Assembly (NCBI GenBank): GCA_938039195.1
Contig: CALHVK010000092.1
Coordinates: forward strand, 1 to 9,156
DNA: 9,156 nucleotides
Source: an uncultured Carnobacteriaceae bacterium
GTDB lineage: Bacteria; Bacillota; Bacilli; Lactobacillales; Aerococcaceae
Reading direction: 5' to 3'
This document shows, piece by piece, positions 1 through 5,984 of this stretch. Numbering within the stretch: the stretch's first letter is position 1; each line of letters begins with the position of its first letter. A model generated the notes under the pieces. That model searched no databases and was not told the DNA's origin. It saw nothing but the letters and a program-made list of their open reading frames with translations. Position numbers and translations under genes: made by a program.

Positions 1-15
1 ATAAGTTAATTTCAT

Positions 16-62
16 AAAAAAGCACCCCAAAAGTTAGATTTTCTGTCTAACTTTTGGGGTGC
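16..62 (-). terminator. Rho-independent terminator, minus strand
   Basis: A perfect 17-bp stem pairs 22-38 with 46-62 around a 7-base loop (39-45). Read on the minus strand it is followed at once by six U residues (plus-strand A run 16-21), the classical intrinsic terminator. On the plus strand the stem is followed by ACTTCAA, a poor U tract, so it acts mainly leftward. It lies downstream of pepC, beyond the tandem repeat array, and would stop any pepC transcript that reads through the structured element and repeats. Confidence 0.85.
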
Positions 63-110
63 ACTTCAATTAACAAATATGTTAATTTCAGAAAGTCTAT
101 TCAGCATCCC

Positions 111-440
111 TAGCCCTAAAAGGCAAAAGACAATTCCGCTTCACACAACCAATTGAGTTAGCACTAGGACGCACTTAATCTAGCCTAATCAAAAAAACAA
201 AAATCCTCTGGACTCTGCACCCTAGCCCTAAAAGGCAAAAGACAACTCGACTTTTCACAACCAATTGTATTAGCACTAGGATGCACTTAATCTAGCCTAA
301 TCAAAAAAACAAAAGTCCCTAGACTATGCACCCTAGCCTAAAAGGCAAAAGACAACTCCGCTTCACACAACCAATTGAGTTAGTTCTAGGATACATCTAT
401 TACTTTGCCTAATCAAAAAAACAAAAATCCTCTGGACTCT
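111..440 (+). repeat. Three tandem ~111-bp units, each an inverted diverged copy of the pepC 3' end
   Basis: Units are about 111-222, 223-333 and 334-440 (period 112 then 111), sharing TAGCC-TAAAAGGCAAAAGACAA near the start and CCTAATCAAAAAAACAAAA near the end. Each unit matches, in inverted orientation, the last ~80 bp of pepC plus its 3' flank. AACCAATTGTATTAGCAC (259-276) matches the complement of 640-657 at 17 of 18 positions. TAGCCTAATC (181-190, 293-302) is the exact complement of 609-618. AAAAAAACAAAA (191-202, 303-314, 415-426) is the complement of 593-604. Read in the PepC frame, unit 2 gives KRQLDFSQPIVLALGCT and a stop, against KEQLDAFNSEPIVLAPW in PepC. Units 1 and 3 also reach stop codons in this frame. 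The array has no start and ribosome site of its own that I trust, so I read it as gene-tail duplications rather than a gene. Unit 3 runs straight into structured element copy A. Confidence 0.85.
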
Positions 441-588
441 ATAGTGGGAACAGTAAAGAAGTGCAAGCAATGTGAATTACCGAGGGTTCGTGATTTATCA
501 CTTACCCTCGGTTTGAAGCTTGCTAGGAATTGAGACTTCGGCTCAATCCGGTGCCTTTACTGTCACCACTATGAAGATGTCCAGAGGA
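428..588. repeat. Structured palindromic element, copy A (downstream of pepC)
   Basis: Outer stem: 428-437 pairs perfectly with 579-588. After an internal loop (TCT 438-440 opposite GAAGAT 573-578), ATAGTGG 441-447 pairs with 566-572, and 450-458 pairs with 555-563 after two mismatches. Inside are a helix of 466-470 with 520-524, a hairpin of 479-487 with 504-512 topped by GTGAT/ATCAC, and a hairpin of 529-534 with 542-547 containing a C-UUCG-G tetraloop on the plus strand. Copy B at 2968-3121 has the same joints (GAATTA, TTTGA, TAGGA, CCGGT, CTATGAAGAT) but different base pairs in the helices, as expected of a structure kept by selection or copied from a structured family. The outer stem is followed by T-rich tracts on both strands, so the element also appears to sit within a bidirectional terminator of pepC. 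It may be a miniature mobile repeat of the EFAR kind. No protein is encoded and the functional strand is undecided. Confidence 0.8.
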
Positions 589-610
589 CTTATTTTGTTT
601 TTTTACAAGA

Positions 611-1936
611 TTAGGCTAAGGAACCCATTGGATCCCATGGTGCTAACACAATTGGTTCGCTGTTGAAAGCGTCGAGTTGCTCTTTTGTAAGCAAATCTTT
701 TCTGACAACGATCTGATACGTAAACTCATCCATCCACGCATCGCTCATCATCCAGAACCCTTCAACCCCAGATTCTTCACCCCAACTGTTTTCCACTTTC
801 CAGCGATTAGGTTTACCATCCACAAGGTTCACCCCTGTTAATACCATCGCGTGTGTCATTAAGCTATCGCCGTATTCAAGACGTTCGCCTTTAGTAAGTG
901 AATAGTCGATTCCAGTTAAGCCTTTAAGGTCAAAGTTATTGAGCGCAAGACGACCGTTACTTCGGTTAGAAGATTGACCGACATCGCAACCGAACCAAAC
1001 TGACTCGCCTTGTTCTAATTGGCGAATCGCTAATTCTTTGAACGTTGCCATGTCTAAGTTCAAGTAACGCACTTGGTTGCCAACAACATTTCCAAGCATG
1101 TCAACAGTGTATGAACGATTGAATGGTTTGTCCGCTGTTGGTGAGTTGATGATAGACACGTAATCGTCCAAGTTCAAGCCCACGAATTGTTCGAAGAAGC
1201 TTTGTGGTGTCAAATTCAAGTGACGGTGGAATTCCTTATCTTTATCACGATATTCGAAGTCGAATGTTTCTGGCGGAGTTCCAAGCGTCACGCTAAGTAA
1301 GTCGTACACTTCTTGCATTAATTGTTTACGCGTTTCGTTGATTTCCTCTTCGCTAGCGCCACGTGCCACTAAGTCACGAAGCACTTTAGCGTCTTGACGA
1401 AGTTTTTTATTTAAGTATTTGTTCAAATCGCTTGAAGCCGAGCTTGAAAAACTTTCCGGCATCACACTCTTTGGCACAACCCCATATTTCTTGAAGAGTG
1501 ACACAATCATATCCCATTGCCCACCGTCTTGTTGAGGTGTTTGTAAAAGAAAGGCTACATTGCGGCTTGTCACAGGTTCGCCCGCAGTTTTTAAAATATT
1601 TTCATGGAAATAATTGGCCTTTTCGTATTTATCCCAGAAAAATGTATAACTTTGTGAGAGTTCAAATTCTTCGAGCTTGAAGTTATTAAAGAGTCTGTGG
1701 CGGAATGTATTCAGCGCCGCAAACATCCAGCAACGACCAGAAGCCTTTTGGTTGGCTACTTTCCCGTGTTCCAAATCAATCGAATACACCGGCTGATTTT
1801 CCACAACAGAAGCGACCGTCTCACTAGATCCTTTCAAGCCATTCTTCACCGCAGCATTTTGCGCCACGATACGCTCTGGCTTACTTTGAAAACTTTCTTT
1901 ATATTGTTTCGTCAATTCCTTTGTTAACGTAAACAT
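611..1936 (-). CDS. pepC: Aminopeptidase C (bleomycin hydrolase-like cysteine peptidase, family C1B)
   Basis: 441 residues, full length for PepC. The papain-type active site is complete: oxyanion Gln63 and catalytic Cys69 in NQKASGRCWMFAALN, His362 in LMTHAMVLTGV, and Asn383 in VENSWGEESG. The protein is cytosolic, forms a hexameric barrel in characterised family members, and removes N-terminal residues from peptides, so it supports amino-acid supply from imported peptides. The C-terminus PWDPMGSLA is the family's C-terminal arm, which in this family lies in the active-site cleft and sets aminopeptidase specificity. The start at 1936 is supported by AAGGAG (complement of 1945-1950) 8 bases upstream. 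The gene appears monocistronic: its upstream neighbour is divergent and its downstream flank is the structured element. The last ~80 bp are also present as inverted copies at 111-440, which is unusual. Confidence 0.97.
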   Translation of the reverse strand: MFTLTKELTKQYKESFQSKPERIVAQNAAVKNGLKGSSETVASVVENQPVYSIDLEHGKVANQKASGRCWMFAALNTFRHRLFNNFKLEEFELSQSYTFFWDKYEKANYFHENILKTAGEPVTSRNVAFLLQTPQQDGGQWDMIVSLFKKYGVVPKSVMPESFSSSASSDLNKYLNKKLRQDAKVLRDLVARGASEEEINETRKQLMQEVYDLLSVTLGTPPETFDFEYRDKDKEFHRHLNLTPQSFFEQFVGLNLDDYVSIINSPTADKPFNRSYTVDMLGNVVGNQVRYLNLDMATFKELAIRQLEQGESVWFGCDVGQSSNRSNGRLALNNFDLKGLTGIDYSLTKGERLEYGDSLMTHAMVLTGVNLVDGKPNRWKVENSWGEESGVEGFWMMSDAWMDEFTYQIVVRKDLLTKEQLDAFNSEPIVLAPWDPMGSLA

Positions 1937-1993
1937 AACTTCATCTCCTTTAAGGTTGATACCCTAATGGTACTCCTCTTTCCCCCTATATGC

Positions 1994-2022
1994 AATATAA
2001 AAAATCGGTTAAATCCAATAAA
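1994..2022 (-). promoter_or_regulatory. Possible sigma-A promoter for pepC
   Basis: On the minus strand, TATATT (complement of 1994-1999) stands 17 bases after TTTATT (complement of 2017-2022). The -10 is reasonable and the -35 is weak. It would give a leader of about 50 bases before the pepC ribosome site. It is a guess based on spacing; the whole gap 1937-2160 is AT-rich with scattered C runs and shows no other clear site. Confidence 0.3.
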
Positions 2023-2116
2023 AAAGCCTATTTTGTCCCCACTCCCTCCAAAAGTCCCCACACCAGTGCAATTCCCTTATTTTTCAATCACCTTATGTGA
2101 ATTTTTACACATTTTA

Positions 2117-2145
2117 TTGTTTATTATCCTTGAAAATAGTAAAAT
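2117..2145 (+). promoter_or_regulatory. Probable sigma-A promoter for the small membrane protein gene
   Basis: TTGTTT (2117-2122) and TAAAAT (2140-2145) are separated by exactly 17 bases, a fair match to the vegetative consensus, with the start codon about 60 bases further on. A second candidate downstream (TTGAAA near 2165 with an A/T-rich -10) cannot be excluded. Confidence 0.5.
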
Positions 2146-2207
2146 AGAGTTGAAGATATCATCTTGAAAATAAGTGATTATCAATATATTTAAAGGAGAA
2201 TCTAACA

Positions 2208-2585
2208 ATGAAAAAATTTTTAGCAGTAATAATTCTATTCAGCTTTTTCCTGCTTCCTTTCTTCAACGTTTATGGAATTCATATGCTCACTCATGACATA
2301 CAAAGACTCTCTCCTAACGCCTTATGGGGAATCGTATTTATATTCTTCTCAAATATCATATGGACAACTTTAGTAATCACAATTGTAACCAGTTCTAAAA
2401 TCCTTAGAAGTGGTATTATGACTGCTACAACATATTGCGTCATAATTATTCTTTTGGCACTTCTCTACTTTGGTTACGTAAAACCAATACAAATTTTACT
2501 TCTATCACACCTCGAAACAAGTATCTTTTCCTTTGCTTTTGTCATAGGAATACTAATTTCAATAAGAATCCTCTCAAAAAAATAA
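2208..2585 (+). CDS. Small four-helix membrane protein of unknown function
   Basis: 125 residues, not recognised as any family I can name. The start is supported by AAAGGAG at 2192-2198, 9 bases before ATG. Four hydrophobic stretches are visible: residues 4-24 (after MKK, so either a signal anchor or first helix), about 40-61, about 69-91 and about 103-121, with short polar links and a basic C-terminus (ISIRILSKK). This suggests a polytopic protein with both ends possibly inside. It contains no obvious catalytic or metal-binding motif. The gene is a stand-alone unit: divergent from pepC, own promoter, own terminator at 2617-2648. It is visibly more AT-rich than the peptidase and clp genes, which may only reflect its hydrophobic content or may indicate acquisition. 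Candidate roles such as an immunity-like or small integral membrane protein are speculation. Confidence 0.75.
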   Translation: MKKFLAVIILFSFFLLPFFNVYGIHMLTHDIQRLSPNALWGIVFIFFSNIIWTTLVITIVTSSKILRSGIMTATTYCVIIILLALLYFGYVKPIQILLLSHLETSIFSFAFVIGILISIRILSKK

Positions 2586-2616
2586 AGTACATTTTATTAC
2601 TAGAACCACAATCATC

Positions 2617-2648
2617 AAAAAATGCCTTACATCAGTAGGGCATTTTTT
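2617..2648 (+). terminator. Rho-independent terminator after the small membrane protein gene
   Basis: A 14-bp stem pairs 2617-2630 with 2635-2648 around loop ATCA, with one T-G wobble (2627 with 2638). The right arm ends in six T residues, giving a strong plus-strand terminator 31 bases after the stop codon. The A run on the left makes it usable on the minus strand as well. Confidence 0.9.
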
Positions 2649-2719
2649 ATTACTGTATGAAATGATAATTACTCCATCTATTTTCTGTAATCCCTCATTT
2701 ACATAGTCTATAGCACCCA

Positions 2720-2775
2720 CCGCCAATGCGATCCCCTTCCTAAGCATTCGCGACAACACGGCAACAATCTATTTA
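2720..2775 (+). repeat. Older decayed inverted copy of the pepF 3' end
   Basis: CCCTTCCTAAGCATT at 2734-2748 is identical to 2837-2851, and similarity continues for about 25 bases (CGACAACA...GCAACAATCTAT against CGATAACA...GCAGCAGTTTAT), a direct repeat with a period of 103 bp. Read in the pepF frame it gives PFLSIRDNTATIYLN and then a stop, against the PepF C-terminus QVADNIEQFIALTPVKA. It is preceded by TCTATAGCACCC, similar to the unit junctions in the pepC array. I interpret it as a second, more diverged tail copy. It has no ribosome site and is not a gene. Confidence 0.6.
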
Positions 2776-2833
2776 AATTAAACCAATCAGAATCGCTAAA
2801 CTCACTCCAATAATGAAGCACCACACTTCTGCC

Positions 2834-2967
2834 GCTCCCTTCCTAAGCATTGCCGATAACATCGCAGCAGTTTATCAAAAAAATGAAAGCATAAAAATAT
2901 CTTGCGAAGCACTACAAACTCGCTGGAATAAAACAAAAATAAACTCCATAAAAGTACGAAAGAGCCC
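2834..2967 (+). repeat. Inverted diverged copy of the pepF 3' end, adjoining structured element B
   Basis: Three blocks match the complement of the pepF tail in order. TTGCCGATAACATCG (2850-2864) equals the complement of 3235-3249. Block 2884-2907 equals the complement of 3187-3210 at 23 of 24 bases and spans the pepF stop codon. TGGAATAAAACAAAA (2924-2938) equals the complement of 3155-3169. Together with the outer stem (for example GAGCCC 2962-2967 with GGGCTC) this makes a long imperfect palindrome centred on element B. The plus strand keeps the pepF frame (PFLSIADNIAAVYQK against ALAQVADNIEQFIAL) but has lost the stop. The open frame over 2813-3016 is explained by this copy plus element B, not by a gene. 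Confidence 0.85.
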
Positions 2968-3121
2968 TTCGGATTCTATAGCAATCATCATAGCGAGTGT
3001 AATCGATGCGAATTAGTGACTCTGGAAATTCATTTCCTAGAGTCACTTTGAGGCTCGATAGGAGCTGAGACATAAGGCTCAGCCCGGTACAGCTATAATG
3101 ATTGCTATGAAGATATCCGAA
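2968..3121. repeat. Structured palindromic element, copy B (downstream of pepF)
   Basis: Outer stem TTCGGAT 2968-2974 pairs with 3115-3121, followed by the same internal loop as copy A (TCT 2975-2977 opposite GAAGAT 3109-3114). ATAGCAATCAT 2978-2988 pairs perfectly with 3098-3108, and 2990-2994 pairs with 3092-3096. Inside are helix ATCGA 3002-3006 with TCGAT 3055-3059, hairpin 3015-3023 with 3039-3047 topped by GGAAAT/ATTTCC, and hairpin 3064-3069 with 3078-3083. Against copy A, the joints GAATTA, TTTGA, TAGGA, CCGGT and CTATGAAGAT are unchanged while helix bases differ in compensating pairs. The single imperfect pair in the main stem (C2989 with A3097) would be a G-U wobble on the minus strand, the strand on which pepF mRNA would continue. 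Confidence 0.8.
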
Positions 3122-3199
3122 AGGGCTCGAAGTACTTTATAGCACTATTAATGATTTTGTTTTATTCCAACGGAATGAACGAAACATCGCAAGATGTTT

Positions 3200-4942
3200 T
3201 TATGCTTTCACCGGAGTTAAAGCAATGAACTGCTCGATGTTATCGGCAACTTGCGCGAGTGCCTTCTTCCAAAATGCGCTGTCCGTCACATCCACGCCCA
3301 ACACCTTCGCAGTATCTTCCGCAGAAGTCACCGTTGTCGCACGCAATAACTCTTGATATTTCTCAACGAATCCTTCAGGTTGCTCTTGATAGATGGCATA
3401 TAAGCCTTTAGAGAACAATCCTCCGAATGCGTATGGGAAGTTGTAGAAGCTTAAGTTGCTGCTGTAGTAGTGCGGTTTGCAAGCCCACATATATGGGTGC
3501 ATTGCGTCTGGATCTAATCCGTCTCCGTATGCTTCTTTTTGCGCATCCAACATTAATTGTTCTAAATCTTTCGAGAACATGAAGCTCTTTTCGCGGTTTT
3601 CGAATACTGAGGCTTCGAATAAGTAACGTGAGTAGATGTCCACGATGATTTGTGTTGTATCTTGTAATTGTGATTCCAATAACGCTACTTTTTCAGCATC
3701 GCTTGCTTCGCTAATCACCGTATTCATCACGATGTTTTCGTTGAAAGTTGACGCCGTTTCAGCAACAGGCATTGAGTACTCTTGGTTTAATACACGGTGG
3801 TTTTCGATATGTAAACCGTGGTACGCATGTCCTAATTCGTGCGCAATCGTTACAACGTCGCTTAATGAACCAGAGAAGTTTGTTAAGATACGTGATTGTT
3901 TGATGAATGGTAGGTTGCTACAGAACGCGCCCCCTACTTTTCCTTTACGTGGTAAGAAGTCGATGTAGTTGTTTTCGTAAGCTTCTTTTGTCATATCCGC
4001 TAAATCTTGTGAGAAGCCTTTGAAGTTTTCTAATAAGAATTCTTTCGACTCTTCGATTGTGAAACGACGTGAGCTTTCGCCGATTGGTGCAAATAAGTCG
4101 TAGAATGGTAATCCATTTTCATGACCTAAAAGAGCTGCTTTATGTTTTAAGTAAGCGCGGAATTGTGGTAAATATTCGCGAATCGCTTCAAGAAGTGCAT
4201 CTAATGTTTCACGAGACATACGAGATGCTTCTAATGTTTGTGCTAGTGGAGATTCGAATCCACGTAAGCTTGTTTCTGTAAGCACTTGTTGTTTAATATT
4301 GTTTAAGGCAAATGCGATTGGTTCTTTAATCGTATCGTACATCTTCAATTCTGTTTCGTACGCTTCTTTACGAACCGCTGCATCAGCATCATACGCCATA
4401 TTACGAATTTCGCTAAGCGTTACTTTTTCGCCTTTAAATTCGCCTTCAACACCTGAAGTCATCGCTTCGAAGAGTTGTTCCCAACCATCTCCTCCGCTGA
4501 TAGAGAATTTCGCAATGACATCTTCTAATTCATCCGATAATAGATGTTTGTATTGTTGTTTCGCTTCTGCAAAGTAGAATTCGTAGTCTTTTAAATCTTC
4601 GTCAGAGGTGATATCTGTTTCCACGCTTCCGATGAATTTGTAGACTTTTGTATACGCACTGTTTAACGAAGCATACGCATTGCCGAATAATGTACGGTAT
4701 TTATTCGCTGTTTCGTCTGTTGTGTTAGCTGTTAATGTTAAATTAATGTAGTTTCCAAGACGGCTGCTTAAGACGCTGAACTCTTCTAAGGCCGCAATTG
4801 CCGCTTTGATAGACTCTAAGTTATCTTCGAGCGTTAAGCCGTTGAATACCTCTCTAAAGTTTGAAAAACGTTCAAAATCACGTTGAAACTCTTCACTTTC
4901 AAATGAAGGGTATATTTCTTTTAATGACCATTCTGTTGACAT
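3200..4942 (-). CDS. pepF: Oligoendopeptidase F, zinc metallopeptidase of family M3
   Basis: 580 residues, complete. The zinc site is HELGH at residues 368-372 within TIAHELGHAYHG, with Glu395 in PVAETASTFNE as the likely third ligand. The downstream HYYSSNLSFYNFPYAFGGLF block (491-510) is the conserved substrate-binding region of the M3 group. It cuts oligopeptides internally in the cytosol, complementing PepC in peptide breakdown. The opening EWSLKEIYPSF is characteristic of the shorter M3 subgroup near 580-600 residues, so the symbol is by family rather than strict orthology with the lactococcal enzyme. The start at 4942 is supported by AAGGGGG just upstream (complement of 4950-4956). It is divergent from the PucR-type regulator gene. 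The final ~75 bp recur as inverted copies at 2720-2967, and structured element B lies about 80 bases past the stop. Confidence 0.96.
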   Translation of the reverse strand: MSTEWSLKEIYPSFESEEFQRDFERFSNFREVFNGLTLEDNLESIKAAIAALEEFSVLSSRLGNYINLTLTANTTDETANKYRTLFGNAYASLNSAYTKVYKFIGSVETDITSDEDLKDYEFYFAEAKQQYKHLLSDELEDVIAKFSISGGDGWEQLFEAMTSGVEGEFKGEKVTLSEIRNMAYDADAAVRKEAYETELKMYDTIKEPIAFALNNIKQQVLTETSLRGFESPLAQTLEASRMSRETLDALLEAIREYLPQFRAYLKHKAALLGHENGLPFYDLFAPIGESSRRFTIEESKEFLLENFKGFSQDLADMTKEAYENNYIDFLPRKGKVGGAFCSNLPFIKQSRILTNFSGSLSDVVTIAHELGHAYHGLHIENHRVLNQEYSMPVAETASTFNENIVMNTVISEASDAEKVALLESQLQDTTQIIVDIYSRYLFEASVFENREKSFMFSKDLEQLMLDAQKEAYGDGLDPDAMHPYMWACKPHYYSSNLSFYNFPYAFGGLFSKGLYAIYQEQPEGFVEKYQELLRATTVTSAEDTAKVLGVDVTDSAFWKKALAQVADNIEQFIALTPVKA

Positions 4943-5002
4943 GTCGGATCCCCCTTGTATTGACTATATGTCCTATTCTACCGAATTTCTTTATAAAATC
5001 AT

Positions 5003-5030
5003 AGTATAAGAACCTTTATTCTCTAGGCAA
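5003..5030 (-). promoter_or_regulatory. Probable sigma-A promoter for pepF
   Basis: Minus strand TTGCCT (complement of 5025-5030), a 16-base spacer and TATACT (complement of 5003-5008) form a credible vegetative promoter, with a leader of about 55 bases to the pepF start. It overlaps the region that must carry the promoter of the divergent regulator gene. Confidence 0.5.
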
Positions 5031-5043
5031 CAACGTGTATACT
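5015..5043 (+). promoter_or_regulatory. Possible promoter for the PucR-type regulator gene
   Basis: TATACT at 5038-5043 is a good -10, with TTTATT (5015-5020) at 17-base spacing as a weak -35. Transcription would begin near 5050, just ahead of the ribosome site at 5067-5072. It overlaps the pepF promoter, so binding by either polymerase or a regulator could affect both genes. Confidence 0.4.
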
Positions 5044-5077
5044 TAAGAGGCAAACACTTTTCAAAAAAGGAGTTCTT

Positions 5078-5935
5078 ATGAAAAAGACTTGGAAAGAATT
5101 GTTCCCGGATGCTCTTCTTGGAGAAAACGGTCAAAACACGGTTCCTGTAACGCTGAACGGTGAAGTGATTTATCTCTTAGAATCGAGCTTAACGGAGCGC
5201 GAACGATTCCTCATCGAAACCTTAAATACACAACCGACAAAAACAACGATTCCAACGCATCCTTGGCTTGCGTACTTGGAAGGAAAAGGCACATTGCCAA
5301 CACCGACTGCGTATATCCAATGCGTACACTTGGCGGTATTTCCTAAGCAAGAAGGCGTCTTCCTCGAAAAAGACTGGCTGGAGTTCGTCGAGAACTTAAC
5401 GGTTGGGACCCTTGCCGCCTTCAAAAACTTCCGCCATCACTACACACTGGTCGTGAACCCGGAAGTCGCAACGTCGCTTGCAAGCACGCTCTTTGAAGTG
5501 CAATCCGCGATTGAAGATGACTTCGCCGTGGAATTACAACTCTTTATCGGAAACCGCTGGGCAACGTCAAGCAGAGTGCCAATTCTCTATCAAGCAGAAA
5601 AAGCGCTCTTCGTGGAATACTTAATGCATTCCCACAAGCGTTCCAGTCTGGAATTTGCGCCAGTGATGTTATGGGCGATTGCCAACGCTTTGGTCGACAT
5701 CGCACCGATTGCCGATGAATTGATTCTCTTATTAAGCGAAGACGACGTGAAAGAACTAATTGAGGCTCTCTGGGACGCTCATGGAAATGTCTCAAAGGCC
5801 AGCCAAAAACTCTTCTTACACCGCAACACCTTGCAATACCGCATCGATCGTTTTGCGGAACAAACAGGGCTGAACGTCAAAGACATGAACGACCTCACGC
5901 TCTGTCACCTACTCTTACAAAAACAAAGTTATTAA
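5078..5935 (+). CDS. PucR/CdaR-type helix-turn-helix transcriptional regulator
   Basis: 285 residues. The C-terminal part (about 222-282) is a PucR-type HTH domain: VKELIEALWDAHGNVSKASQ, followed by LFLHRNTLQYRIDRFAEQTG (residues 245-264). The N-terminal ~210 residues show no domain I can name; they may sense a ligand as in other PucR-like regulators. There are no membrane segments, so it is cytosolic. AAGGAG at 5067-5072 lies 5 bases before ATG. It is divergent from pepF across a 135-bp gap with overlapping promoter candidates, so pepF and its own gene are natural target candidates, which is inference only. It ends against clpC at a shared bidirectional terminator. The ligand and regulon cannot be told from sequence. 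Confidence 0.85.
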   Translation: MKKTWKELFPDALLGENGQNTVPVTLNGEVIYLLESSLTERERFLIETLNTQPTKTTIPTHPWLAYLEGKGTLPTPTAYIQCVHLAVFPKQEGVFLEKDWLEFVENLTVGTLAAFKNFRHHYTLVVNPEVATSLASTLFEVQSAIEDDFAVELQLFIGNRWATSSRVPILYQAEKALFVEYLMHSHKRSSLEFAPVMLWAIANALVDIAPIADELILLLSEDDVKELIEALWDAHGNVSKASQKLFLHRNTLQYRIDRFAEQTGLNVKDMNDLTLCHLLLQKQSY

Positions 5936-5936
5936 A

Positions 5937-5974
5937 AAAATAGCCACTTCTATTTTCATAGAAGTGGCTATTTT
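5937..5974. terminator. Bidirectional terminator between the regulator gene and clpC
   Basis: A perfect 17-bp stem, 5937-5953 with 5958-5974, closes a TTTC loop, with A residues on the left and T residues on the right so that it terminates on both strands. It starts 2 bases after the regulator stop and ends 10 bases before the clpC stop, serving both convergent genes. Confidence 0.95.
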
Positions 5975-5984
5975 CGTTATCCTA

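Noticed and set aside
157..168. TTAGCACT in the repeats as half of a CIRCE (HrcA) operator
   Set aside because: There is no matching GAGTGCTAA arm, and the bases are explained by the pepC codons for Val-Leu-Ala-Pro.
111..440. Tandem repeats considered as a CRISPR array
   Set aside because: Units are about 111 bp, contiguous, similar throughout, with no unique spacers and no cas genes. They are explained as gene-tail copies.
1967..2167. Plus-strand open frame upstream of the membrane protein gene
   Set aside because: It lies in the AT-rich promoter gap, overlaps the predicted promoters, lacks a ribosome site and has low-complexity composition.
2170..2190. GATTATCAATAT as a Fur-like or other iron operator
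   Set aside because: Only a partial half-site is present with no symmetric partner; AT-rich leaders produce this by chance.
2574..2759. Minus-strand open frame of 61 codons
   Set aside because: It overlaps a strong terminator and the decayed repeat, has no ribosome site, and shows no coherent protein-like pattern. A possible 28-residue hydrophobic peptide from the next repeat on the same strand was rejected for the same reasons.
2813..3016. Plus-strand open frame of 67 codons
   Set aside because: It consists of an inverted pepF tail copy running into structured element B, has no ribosome site, and its frame reflects pepF ancestry.
4959..4975. ATTGACTATATGTCCTA upstream of pepF as a CtsR site
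   Set aside because: Only the first heptad resembles the operator; the second does not, so a heat-shock link for pepF is not supported.
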